This document shows, in pieces, positions 54,116 through 62,279 of a stretch of DNA of 64,000 nucleotides. Source of the DNA: JBNAGF01 sp049801055 (lineage in GTDB: Bacteria; Pseudomonadota; Alphaproteobacteria; Rhodobacterales; Rhodobacteraceae); the NCBI RefSeq assembly GCF_049801055.1, contig NZ_JBNAGF010000003.1, forward strand, positions 372,001-436,000, read 5' to 3'. Under the pieces are notes generated by a model. That model did not search any database and had not been told where the DNA came from. It was given only the letters and a program-made list of their open reading frames with translations. Numbering within the stretch: position 1 is the first letter of the stretch; each line of letters opens with the position of its first letter. Both the position numbers and the translations under genes were made by a program.

Positions 54116-54155
54116 GCCACCATCCTTGCCACCAAAAATTATTCTATTGATTGCA
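54116..54155 (+). repeat. Right arm-type repeat
   Basis: 40 bp matching 28157-28196 at 35 positions, same orientation, with two GCCACCA copies. It lies between the integrase start and attR (110 bp from the core), where integrase arm sites are expected; it may also overlap the integrase promoter. Confidence 0.65.
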
Positions 54156-54265
54156 TGTCGATGTGGCGGTGTGCAAGATGCTGTGGCGGTAGTTGATTGA
54201 TAAATAGTAGTAAAATTGCGATGTCTGCCGCGGGGTGAAACTCTATGCAGCTCCAGATAGGCGGA

Positions 54266-54282
54266 CTTCGTCTCCGCCATCA
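54266..54282 (+). repeat. attR core repeat
   Basis: CTTCGTCTCCGCCATCA, identical to the tRNA-Ser 3' end at 28088-28104. Upstream bases do not match the tRNA, so this is the displaced copy that marks the right end of the element. Confidence 0.9.
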
Positions 54283-54371
54283 CCTCATTTTTCCGTTTGT
54301 TTTCCATAAGTTACTGAAGTTTCAGATTCTTCAAAAGTGACTTTGCTACAGTTTGATGCTACAATAGTGGT

Positions 54372-56093
54372 ATGAACCCGCGAGTCGCAGTCCCCAAATT
54401 ATTCCGCCGCAATGACCGCTGGTATGTCCGGGTCCAGGTCCCGAAAGCCATGCAGAATAGACTCAGGAAGCGGGAATACTGGATTTCATTGAAAACCTCG
54501 GACCGTCAGGAGGCGATGATGCTCGCCCCGTCTGTCGTTGCCGAGAAACGGACGATCATCAATATGGTCTACAACCGGCTGGAAGGTATCCGGCAGACCA
54601 TAACCGAATTCACCGACGAACAGCGTGAGGCGCTGTTCCGGGAAGCCTATTCGGACCACGTGTCTTCAAGCTCGAACCTGATATCTGAATACGAGCAAAG
54701 TCGGTTTGGATCACTTATCGAGTTCGCTAACCACCGAGAAGCAACAGTCGAAGACATGATAGCCCGCCTGCGGGTATCACAAGGCAACCTTCCAGCCATC
54801 AACGTGATGATGCTGAAACTCGCAGAGGCGAACGGGATAACGACCCCTGAGGGGACAAAGGCAGAAGAAACGCTTCGGGCCGCTTGTATTGAAGGGTTCA
54901 TCGAGGCCAAACGCAACGAGGTCGCCTTGCTACGTGGCAGAGCAGTTCATGCCGATCCGAATCCAGTGATCGTCGATCCTGATTCCGGTCGCCCAAGGGA
55001 GTTTACGCCCCTGAAGACCATCCTTGCCAGACCACCAGAAGAGCCGGTCAGCCTGACCAAACTGGTCGAGGAGTTCATCGCCAACCCGAACAAGATCAGA
55101 ACGCCCAAGACCAAGAACTCTATCCGGGGGTCCATGGGAGTTGTCATCGAAATCCTAGGCGATGCCACACCGCCTGATGACATCACTGAACAAGAGTGCG
55201 AGCGTGTCCGCGATCTCATCATGCAGTTGCCGCCGAACTTCAAGAAACTTCCGGCCCTTCGAGACCGGCCCATCGAGGAGATGGCAAGGATTGCTAGAGC
55301 CAAGGGCATGGCAAAGCTATCCCCAACCGGCGTCAACACCTACCTCAAGTGGCTGACCACCTTCCTCAACTGGTGTCAGAAAAAGGGGAAGATCGCCCGT
55401 GTGCCGACCTCATTCAGCGAGATTCGGGTGGCCGACCCAGAGAGGAAGGAACACAAGCGCCTTCCATTCACTGATGAGCAGTTACAGACCTATTTTCACA
55501 GCCGTATTTTTGCTGATCAGGATCGGTCGAATTCTATCTTCTGGGTGTCCCTGATCGCGCTGTGGAACGGGATGCGGTCCAACGAAATTTGCCAGCTTGA
55601 TGTTGCCGATGTGGTTGAGGTTGAGGAGGTTTGGGGGTTCGATATCACTTATATCAGCACCTCGGGAGACGATGACAAGTCGGTCAAGACTGGGGCCTCC
55701 ATTCGCTTGATCCCAATTCACCCTAAGCTGATCGAGTTCGGGTTCCTGGATTTCCACGCCTCCCGACCGAAGGAAGCCAAGCTGTTCGATGACGTCACAC
55801 GTGGAGCAGACGGATACTATTCGAGCACGTTCAGCAAGAAATCCAACCGGTATCTGGCCGAGGTCGGTGTCCACGGACCGAAACGAAAATTTCACTCCTT
55901 TCGCCACAACTTCCGCGACGCACTTCGGCGTGGACGGGTTGATCGGGAGATCGGGAAGGCTCTGGGCGGATGGCAACGCGGCAACACGGAAGCATTCGAT
56001 ATCTACGGTTCCGGGTTCCCTCTGGAAGAATTGGCGGATGAGCTTGGTCGAGTTGGTTATCCGAAGGTGATATGGGATCATCTGATCGTATAA
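54372..56093 (+). CDS. Tyrosine recombinase/integrase (second element)
   Basis: A 573-residue phage-type integrase. The N-terminus KLFRRNDRWYVRVQVPKAM is the short SAM-like/DUF6538-type module found in many alphaproteobacterial integrases. The catalytic domain has R in GMRSNEICQLDVADV, HSFRHNF, a GGWQRGN box in place of H-G, and Y in FDIYGSG. All key residues seem present. It starts ATG 54372 without a ribosome site, so it may be leaderless. It is unlike the integrase at 52863-54110 and points the other way. Confidence 0.88.
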   Translation: MNPRVAVPKLFRRNDRWYVRVQVPKAMQNRLRKREYWISLKTSDRQEAMMLAPSVVAEKRTIINMVYNRLEGIRQTITEFTDEQREALFREAYSDHVSSSSNLISEYEQSRFGSLIEFANHREATVEDMIARLRVSQGNLPAINVMMLKLAEANGITTPEGTKAEETLRAACIEGFIEAKRNEVALLRGRAVHADPNPVIVDPDSGRPREFTPLKTILARPPEEPVSLTKLVEEFIANPNKIRTPKTKNSIRGSMGVVIEILGDATPPDDITEQECERVRDLIMQLPPNFKKLPALRDRPIEEMARIARAKGMAKLSPTGVNTYLKWLTTFLNWCQKKGKIARVPTSFSEIRVADPERKEHKRLPFTDEQLQTYFHSRIFADQDRSNSIFWVSLIALWNGMRSNEICQLDVADVVEVEEVWGFDITYISTSGDDDKSVKTGASIRLIPIHPKLIEFGFLDFHASRPKEAKLFDDVTRGADGYYSSTFSKKSNRYLAEVGVHGPKRKFHSFRHNFRDALRRGRVDREIGKALGGWQRGNTEAFDIYGSGFPLEELADELGRVGYPKVIWDHLIV

Positions 56094-56207
56094 ACCCAAC
56101 TGCTACTAGGTTCGACCGGCACGCAACATACCCGATGTTTTGCGCCCATGTCGCCACGTCGCAGTCGCAATCCCCAAAAAACCGGGTAAGGTGTTGACTA
56201 CAGGGAG

Positions 56208-57233
56208 ATGACATCGGTGGCCACCGCGAAGCAACTCATTGGGCTCCTGAAGAGTCATGTTGAGGGGAACGAGGACAGATTCTTCGATCTCGCTCTTCAG
56301 CTTGCCTCGTCGGAGGAACAGAAGGGTCATACCCGGTTGGCAGAGCAGTTGCGTCAATGGGTCGAAGCTGGGCAGAAACCGAAGCCGAGTTCGTCAGCGC
56401 CCACACTGATTGCAAAGCCTCGTGGGGAATTGGGCGCGATCATCGGGACGGCATATCCCGAGACCAGATTGAACGACTTGATCCTGCCCGACCAAGTGTC
56501 GTCGGAGTTGGAACAGCTTGTCACCGAGTTTCGCAAACGCAGCATACTTGAGCAGCACGGCCTGACGCCGAGACAGCGTGTATTGCTGGCGGGGCCTCCT
56601 GGCACAGGCAAGACGATGAGTGCGTCGGCACTGGCTGGAGAGTTGAAGCTGCCACTCTATTCCGTGTTGCTCCATGGCTTGATCTCGAAGTTCATGGGTG
56701 AAACCGCATCCAAGCTCAACGCGATCTTCGAGGCCGTTAGGACCCAACGCGGTGTATACCTTTTTGACGAGATCGATGCCCTCGCCGCTGCACGTGATGG
56801 CGACAACGATGTCGGTGAAGCCCGTCGAACCCTGAACTCTTTCTTGCAGTTCATGGAGGAAGACACTGGGCCGTCGCTCATCATCGCGACAACCAACCTG
56901 CCGCGCATCCTGGACAAAGCCATTCTGAGGCGCTTCGATCTGGTGCTGATGTATGAGTTGCCTAGCCCGGATGCCGTGCAGAAGGCAATGTCCAGACGAT
57001 TGATTGGGTTTGATTTATCGGAAGTTATCTGGGACGATGTGGTTGAGCAGGCTCAGGGGCTTTCATCCTCTGATGTAATTCAGGCCGCGATGGATGCAGC
57101 ACGGCGGGCCGTATTAGACTCGAAAACGAGCATATCGTCGGGTGACCTTCTTCGTTCTATAGGTCGCCGACGCGACCTACAGGCGTTAGGGGTAAACATT
57201 GGCGGATCGGACACTTCCCCACATAGTTCTTAA
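56208..57233 (+). CDS. ietA: AAA+ ATPase, IetA-like
   Basis: A 341-residue AAA+ ATPase. A helical N-terminal part (about 1-100) precedes Walker A GPPGTGKTMSASALAGEL (near 128), Walker B YLFDEIDALAAARDGD (near 185) and sensor 1 IIATTNLPRILD with arginines in ILRRFDLVL. Partnered with a subtilase, this matches IetA of the IetAS system, first described as a plasmid incompatibility/addiction pair in Agrobacterium and later as anti-phage. GTG 56217 may be the true start, because the GGGAG ribosome site almost touches ATG 56208. It overlaps ietS by 35 bp. Confidence 0.85.
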   Translation: MTSVATAKQLIGLLKSHVEGNEDRFFDLALQLASSEEQKGHTRLAEQLRQWVEAGQKPKPSSSAPTLIAKPRGELGAIIGTAYPETRLNDLILPDQVSSELEQLVTEFRKRSILEQHGLTPRQRVLLAGPPGTGKTMSASALAGELKLPLYSVLLHGLISKFMGETASKLNAIFEAVRTQRGVYLFDEIDALAAARDGDNDVGEARRTLNSFLQFMEEDTGPSLIIATTNLPRILDKAILRRFDLVLMYELPSPDAVQKAMSRRLIGFDLSEVIWDDVVEQAQGLSSSDVIQAAMDAARRAVLDSKTSISSGDLLRSIGRRRDLQALGVNIGGSDTSPHSS

Positions 57234-59655
57234 AGGGGTATCGAATTCAGAGGAGTTCAATGGTCGAGGTGGCGGCGGGACACCGAGGCCATCTCAAGTC
57301 CCGGATCGCGTAGCTCATGCACAGCGCCTAGTCGCCGCCATCGAAGCCATCCAAACCGAGACAACCGCAAGTGCAGCCTACGTTGAGATCGTCGGTCGCC
57401 CTGGTGAACCATTCCTTCCGGAGAAATTCGATGTCAGCGGTCTCTCTCTTCTGAACATGAAGGAAGCGGACCCAGACAACCAGGTATCGGGTCGCGCAGT
57501 TGTGAGAGCCAGCAAAGCCGAGGGCGGCCTAACCAAGCTGAAAGGAAAACTGAACAAGTTCGCGACCGAAGACGGTCAACCGAACGAGTTGGGTCAAACT
57601 CGACCAAGGAATGCCGATCTGGCCAACAGTATCGATGTCATTGCCCAGGCAGGTCTACGTGACCTGTGGCGTCACCCGAGAAAGCCGTTCCCTCTAGCGG
57701 CTGGGCCGATCCCATGGGAAGTCTGGGTTGAACCCTCAGAAGTCGATGCCTTCTTGGGGCGTGCCGAACAGGAGGGGCTAACTGTATACGGGGATCGTTT
57801 GGAATTCCCCGAAGATACGGTGATGCTGGTTGAGGGGGATATCGGCCAGATGGCGAGGACAGCTATCGGCACTGGATCAGTCCGTTCAGTTTCACCTCCT
57901 GGAGTTCCACTTGAATTCGTGGAAGGCATGGACGCCGAAGAACAGGCCGAATGGGCTCAAGATATTCTTGGGCGGGCTCAATTTGGACCAGAGGAACATC
58001 AGGCTGCATCATACGTTACTTTGCTAGACACCGGTGTGACCCTGGCCAACCCACTGATCCAGCCAGCGTTGATCGCCGCCGACCGCCATGCCGCTGATCC
58101 CGGTTGGAGCCTGGATGACAACGATGGGCATGGTTCTCGCATGGCAGGCCTTACCCTTTATGGGGACCTGCGCACCCACCTATCAAGCACCGCAGCAATC
58201 CCGGTCCCTCATCGCCTGGAGTCCTCGAAGGTGATCCCAGACGTGGGCCAGAATCCGCACCATCTTCTGGGTGACCGAACTCAAAAAGCCGTCAATGCCG
58301 TTGAGGTGGAGCCGGGCCGTCTGAGGACGTTCGCACTTGCTTCTACGACGGAGGACGACACTCCCCACAGCGGTGCCCCAACCTCGTGGTCAACAGAACT
58401 CGATCAACTAGCTGCCGGACGATCTGGGATTGTTAAGCACCAGCGGTTGATGGTGGTCTCGGCTGGCAATATTGGACCGCAGCACGGCGGGACGGCAGAC
58501 TACCTCGCCAAGTGCGATGACATTGACGATGCCGAGATCGAGTCGCCAGCCCAAGCTTGGAATGCAGTCGCAGTCGGGGCCATGACAGAGATGAGCGGCA
58601 TCGGCGGTCCGACGCATGGCCAGACATTGGCAGAGGTCGGGGACCTCGCCCCAATGTCTCGAACGGCCAGTTGGGTAAAGACATGGCCGATCAAGCCGGA
58701 TGTCGTCCTGGAAGGTGGGAACTGGTATGATGATGGCACCGCAACGCCAAACCAGCACTCAGACCTCATGCTTGTCACGACGAGCCGCAACGCACCCTTG
58801 AGGTCGTTCACGCACATGTCCGACACCAGCGCCGCCACCGCCTTGGCTGCACGGGACCTAGCACTCATTCGTGCGCAGTATCCTGACTTATGGCCCGAAA
58901 CGATCAGAGCCCTCTACGTCGCCTCCGCACGATGGACCGACCGAATGTGGTCCCACGTTGCTCCGGCGGATCGGTATCGGAAGGGGGCCTATGATGTCAT
59001 GTTCACCCGCTACGGGCTCGGCCAGCCGAACCTGAACCGAGCCCTGAATAGTGCCAACAGCGCGATCACACTCATAGCCGAGGATCAAATCCGCCCATAT
59101 GAGAACAAGGGTTCCGGGCGGAAGTTGAACGAGATGAGACTATTCAATCTACCTTGGCCAAGTCAGGTGCTGCGGGGCCTCATGGCGGAGAACGTGACGC
59201 TTCGGGTGGCTCTGAGCACGTTCATAGAGCCCAACCCTTCAGAGGTCGCCCGTGGTCGAAAGAACCGTTACGCATCACATGGTCTTCGCTTTGCCCTGAA
59301 GGGCCCTGATGAAGACGTGGACGCATTCAGACAGCGGATTGGCCGGACTGCAATGGAGGACCAGCAGGACGACAATGGTCCTGGCAGTGCCGAATGGGAT
59401 TTCGGCTACAACCGCCGGAGCGTAGGGTCGCTCCATATCGACGCCATGACCATACCGGCCAATGACCTGGCACAACGCGGTGTCCTGGCCGTCTATCCCG
59501 TTGGCGGATGGTGGAAGGAAAACCGCAAGGTCGATCCCGAGCGTTGTGTCGCCCGGTTTTCTCTGGTTGTTGAGATTGACGCAGGTGAAGCTGAAGTGGA
59601 CCTCTATACAGAAGTCCAGCAACACATCGCGGCACAGGTGGCTATTCAGGTCTGA
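57199..59655 (+). CDS. ietS: Subtilisin-like serine protease (S8), IetS-like
   Basis: An 818-residue S8 protease from TTG 57199. About 260 N-terminal residues precede the catalytic domain. The triad is complete: D277 in LLDTGVTL, H311 in DGHGSRMAG and S544 in SDTSAATALA, with the oxyanion asparagine in VVSAGNIGP. A C-terminal beta-rich part of about 200 residues follows. No signal peptide is seen, so it acts in the cytosol. With the overlapping AAA+ gene it forms an IetAS pair; in the current picture the ATPase restrains or directs the protease. The mechanism is not shown by sequence. Confidence 0.88.
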   Translation: MADRTLPHIVLKGVSNSEEFNGRGGGGTPRPSQVPDRVAHAQRLVAAIEAIQTETTASAAYVEIVGRPGEPFLPEKFDVSGLSLLNMKEADPDNQVSGRAVVRASKAEGGLTKLKGKLNKFATEDGQPNELGQTRPRNADLANSIDVIAQAGLRDLWRHPRKPFPLAAGPIPWEVWVEPSEVDAFLGRAEQEGLTVYGDRLEFPEDTVMLVEGDIGQMARTAIGTGSVRSVSPPGVPLEFVEGMDAEEQAEWAQDILGRAQFGPEEHQAASYVTLLDTGVTLANPLIQPALIAADRHAADPGWSLDDNDGHGSRMAGLTLYGDLRTHLSSTAAIPVPHRLESSKVIPDVGQNPHHLLGDRTQKAVNAVEVEPGRLRTFALASTTEDDTPHSGAPTSWSTELDQLAAGRSGIVKHQRLMVVSAGNIGPQHGGTADYLAKCDDIDDAEIESPAQAWNAVAVGAMTEMSGIGGPTHGQTLAEVGDLAPMSRTASWVKTWPIKPDVVLEGGNWYDDGTATPNQHSDLMLVTTSRNAPLRSFTHMSDTSAATALAARDLALIRAQYPDLWPETIRALYVASARWTDRMWSHVAPADRYRKGAYDVMFTRYGLGQPNLNRALNSANSAITLIAEDQIRPYENKGSGRKLNEMRLFNLPWPSQVLRGLMAENVTLRVALSTFIEPNPSEVARGRKNRYASHGLRFALKGPDEDVDAFRQRIGRTAMEDQQDDNGPGSAEWDFGYNRRSVGSLHIDAMTIPANDLAQRGVLAVYPVGGWWKENRKVDPERCVARFSLVVEIDAGEAEVDLYTEVQQHIAAQVAIQV

Positions 59656-59903
59656 GCCCTATTGGGGCGGACAAAACCAAAATTCGCCTACACCGTCTTG
59701 GTCGAGCGCGAGTTCCTTTCATCATCGCCCCAAAGGGTCCGAGACCAATCAACCATGTAAGGCCAATCAAAAAACGCTTCGTGACGAAGTAAACGTGGAA
59801 ACCCCAACAACCTATTGATTTTGTTGACTTGGGTTTTTCGCGAACAACTTTTTTCTTGAATCCGGCACTGACTCACCACCTTGGCCCGCTTTTTGGACCA
59901 ACA

Positions 59904-60077
59904 TTAAACCGGACACCTGCCGCCTTCTTCCACTTCGTCATAGTGCAGCGTGATATATGCTTCGATGCAATCCTCGATGATCACGGCAAGCTGCCTTCGC
60001 TCATTCCGGCGGATGTCTCTGAGAGACTCCAGGACCTCCTCGTCGCAGTTCTTGACTGTCAGTGTTCGTCTATCCAC
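59904..60077 (-). CDS. Small ribbon-helix-helix protein
   Basis: A 57-residue protein from GTG 60077 with CAGGAGG 8 bases upstream. RRTLTVKNCDEEVLESLRDI followed by RRQLAVIIEDCIEAYI has the strand-helix-helix pattern of Arc/CopG-type repressors or antitoxins. No toxin partner is adjacent. It could control the recombinases or ietAS. Region 59656-59903 holds nothing clear. Confidence 0.6.
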   Translation of the reverse strand: MDRRTLTVKNCDEEVLESLRDIRRNERRQLAVIIEDCIEAYITLHYDEVEEGGRCPV

Positions 60078-60219
60078 GTTACTGGCCTCCTGAGACTATT
60101 TAGGCAATTTCGGCTCACTGATGCCCGGGAAACCACCCGTAGGCGGTAGGAGGGAACCCTGAGCGTGAAAATCTGGTGCTAGATGCCCGTGCTTGGCATC
60201 GAGCCGGAAGCTGCGGGGG

Positions 60220-61206
60220 TCAGTGACGTATGCGGGTCGTTTGAAAGCGAACCTGCACGGGAAGACTGTGCCGGATGTGATTGAAATACGGGTGGTGTGA
60301 GGAAAGATCAGTATCCGCCGGTCTTACACGGTTGATGATCCGGGTCTGAAAACGGGTCAGGTTGTCAAGTCGGGCTACTCGACGCGATGCGTTTCTTTTC
60401 CTTCGGGTTTCAATCTGGAAGCTGAGGATTTTTCGTCTGATGCGCATCCGGGGTCGCCGATAGGAATCCTCGGCATACCGCCACTTGGTGCCGTGTCGTT
60501 TTTTGAACTGAGTTAGCCGGAGTGGCGTGAAGAAAAGGCCCTGCCCGGTGCGTATTCCGAGGTCTTTTAATCGGTCGCCGACCTGTGCCAATGATGATCG
60601 GCGTCCTCGGTTCTCGATGGCCAGTTTGCCGACAACCCGCAGAACATCGTCACGTCGTTCACAGGCAATCGCCTGGGCCCTGGCCGAACCCTTTTGGCTT
60701 TCCCGAGCAATTTCTTTTCGACCAAGAACGCCACCGGACTGCTGGTAACGCCTGATCCCAGTTCTGCACGCTTTCCGGTGAGCCAGGAACTGTTCTTCAA
60801 TCTTCTTGTGCTTACCCGCCCTGATGATGTCACTGACAGTCTCGCCACTACTCAGATCGACAACTCTGCCACCAAGGCCCTGAGCATCGATGCGTTCGAA
60901 TATTTCTGCCTTTCTTGCTATTCGATCAGCCTCGGTGACGACCATGATCGCGTCCGGGTTTCTATGGAGAAATTTCAGGCCCACCCCAAGTTTTCCAGCC
61001 ATCCTCTTCTCAGGTGAAGCATAGCCCGAGATGACCTCCTTCAAGTCCAGGTTCCGGTCGGCTGTAATCCGGAATCTTGGGTGCATCACTTTCAGTGCCC
61101 GCAACTGATGCCTGAAGTCACCTTCAGCTTGAGCTTTCGTGCTGACCCGCCGGTAGAACACGACAGGGCCGGATACCATTCTCCGGGAGAGTTCGTTTCG
61201 ATCCAT
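60220..61206 (-). CDS. Serine recombinase (resolvase/invertase family)
   Basis: About 328 residues from ATG 61206 (GAGG upstream). The catalytic N-terminal domain has YRRVSTKAQAEGD with the active serine, and VVTEADRIARKAEIF in place of the usual DRLxR helix. The C-terminal 200 residues are basic with several helices and no zinc ribbon, longer than in Tn3-type resolvases. The frame is open to 61269, but the conserved part starts later. Probably part of the second mobile segment. The gap 61207-61552 towards the next resolvase shows no supported gene. Confidence 0.75.
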   Translation of the reverse strand: MDRNELSRRMVSGPVVFYRRVSTKAQAEGDFRHQLRALKVMHPRFRITADRNLDLKEVISGYASPEKRMAGKLGVGLKFLHRNPDAIMVVTEADRIARKAEIFERIDAQGLGGRVVDLSSGETVSDIIRAGKHKKIEEQFLAHRKACRTGIRRYQQSGGVLGRKEIARESQKGSARAQAIACERRDDVLRVVGKLAIENRGRRSSLAQVGDRLKDLGIRTGQGLFFTPLRLTQFKKRHGTKWRYAEDSYRRPRMRIRRKILSFQIETRRKRNASRRVARLDNLTRFQTRIINRVRPADTDLSSHHPYFNHIRHSLPVQVRFQTTRIRH

Positions 61207-61552
61207 GACCGCCTCAATGTGTAAACCCTTGTCTATTAGGGTGGCCGGTTCTTGTGGGTCGAAATGCAACTCGCCTCAGGACACACCACCAGCTTCATCT
61301 ATTTAAAGGTTGGTGAAACTGCCGAGAAATCAATGGCCGCTGCTGTTCATGCTCTACGCTCCGAACCGAATGTGCTGCTCGTGCAGAGGACCCGGAGCCC
61401 TTTTCCGGCCCACTTGTGTCCGCTGGGGTATGATGTAGCGGAGGAGGCAGCATATCAGACCCGATTGACTGCTAGGGCCGGAATCTCTTCTTCTTTAGAT
61501 GATGTTTCAGCGGTCGCTCCGTCAGTGGCCGAGCGCCGGTCCAGGTCGTTTC

Positions 61553-62107
61553 CTATCGTGCCGATCCAGGCAGATATCGATACACCGTGGGCACTGACAC
61601 TCCGACCGCTGCCGCCGCATCCTTCACGGGAGTCCCGTTCTCAAGCAGGGATCGAACAGCATCAATCTTATCGTCGGTCATCCGTCGTGGACGCCCACCG
61701 ACCCTGCCTTTGGCCCGAGCAGCTTTCAATCCGTGCATAGTTCGTTCACGGATCAGATCACGCTCGAATTCAGAGATTGCCGCCATCAGATGGAAGAGCA
61801 GCTTTCCCCCAGGTGTGGTAGTGCTAATCTCCTCGGTTAGGCTTTGGAAACCGATGCCTTTGGCCTTCAGTAGGCTCATGATCTCGATCAGGTGGGAAAG
61901 GCTTCTGGCTACTCTATCCAGTTTCAGCACCACCAGCACATCTTCAGGTCGGAGGAATTCTAGGGCCTCAGCCAGAACTCGGCGGTCCGCTTTTGCCCCC
62001 GATGCCGTCTCCACAAAGACCCTCTCGCACCCGGCGGTTCTCAGAGCCGACACCTGCGCTTCCGTCGATTGATCTGAAGTGCTCACCCTTGCATACCCGA
62101 TCCTCAT
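61553..62107 (-). CDS. Tn3/Pin-type serine resolvase
   Basis: A 184-residue resolvase/invertase of normal size. MRIGYARVSTSDQSTEAQ holds the nucleophile serine, and KLDRVARSLSHLIEI and ISEFERDLIRERT carry the family arginines. The C-terminal HTH is GTPVKDAAAAVGVSVPTVYRYL. It may act on an inverted or direct site nearby, which I could not identify. It marks the right side of the accessory region. Confidence 0.93.
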   Translation of the reverse strand: MRIGYARVSTSDQSTEAQVSALRTAGCERVFVETASGAKADRRVLAEALEFLRPEDVLVVLKLDRVARSLSHLIEIMSLLKAKGIGFQSLTEEISTTTPGGKLLFHLMAAISEFERDLIRERTMHGLKAARAKGRVGGRPRRMTDDKIDAVRSLLENGTPVKDAAAAVGVSVPTVYRYLPGSAR

Positions 62108-62279
62108 TTGCCCTCCTTCTCAAAACTCATAGCGAGGATGCCGGGATGGGTGATTCGTTTCAATAGGGGTTTATGAGAAGTCAGGTGGCATGTAGTTGCT
62201 GAGCATCACATATCAACGATCCCGACAGTATCGAGAACGTTGAAAACCACCGATTTCAATAACCAGATTGCAACCTAGG

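Larger units (their letters stand above)
28088..54282. mobile_element. 26 kb integrated element in tRNA-Ser carrying defence genes
   Basis: An exact 17-bp direct repeat of the tRNA-Ser 3' end occurs at 28088-28104 (inside the tRNA) and 54266-54282. A tyrosine integrase (52863-54110) reads inward from the right end, an AlpA-like protein sits at the left end, and a 40-bp imperfect direct repeat lies just inside each end. Content is accessory: DUF927 helicase, HTH regulator, restriction-modification genes and helicases. No conjugation genes are seen, so it is probably mobilised by other elements or as a phage-satellite-like island; that is inference. Confidence 0.9.
54283..62279. mobile_element. 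Probable second mobile segment with IetAS (right boundary not found)
   Basis: Directly beyond attR lie a second tyrosine recombinase, the IetA-IetS pair, a ribbon-helix-helix gene and two serine recombinases, then a normal-looking sulfatase gene. The content is mobile in character, but no further copy of the tRNA-Ser core was found, so this segment either uses another site or is a decayed neighbour. Limits are approximate. Confidence 0.5.

Noticed and set aside
61252..61740. Plus-strand open frame of 162 codons
   Set aside because: Overlaps the 3' part of the resolvase gene at 61553-62107 and the open 5' extension of the other recombinase; no recognisable domain or ribosome site.
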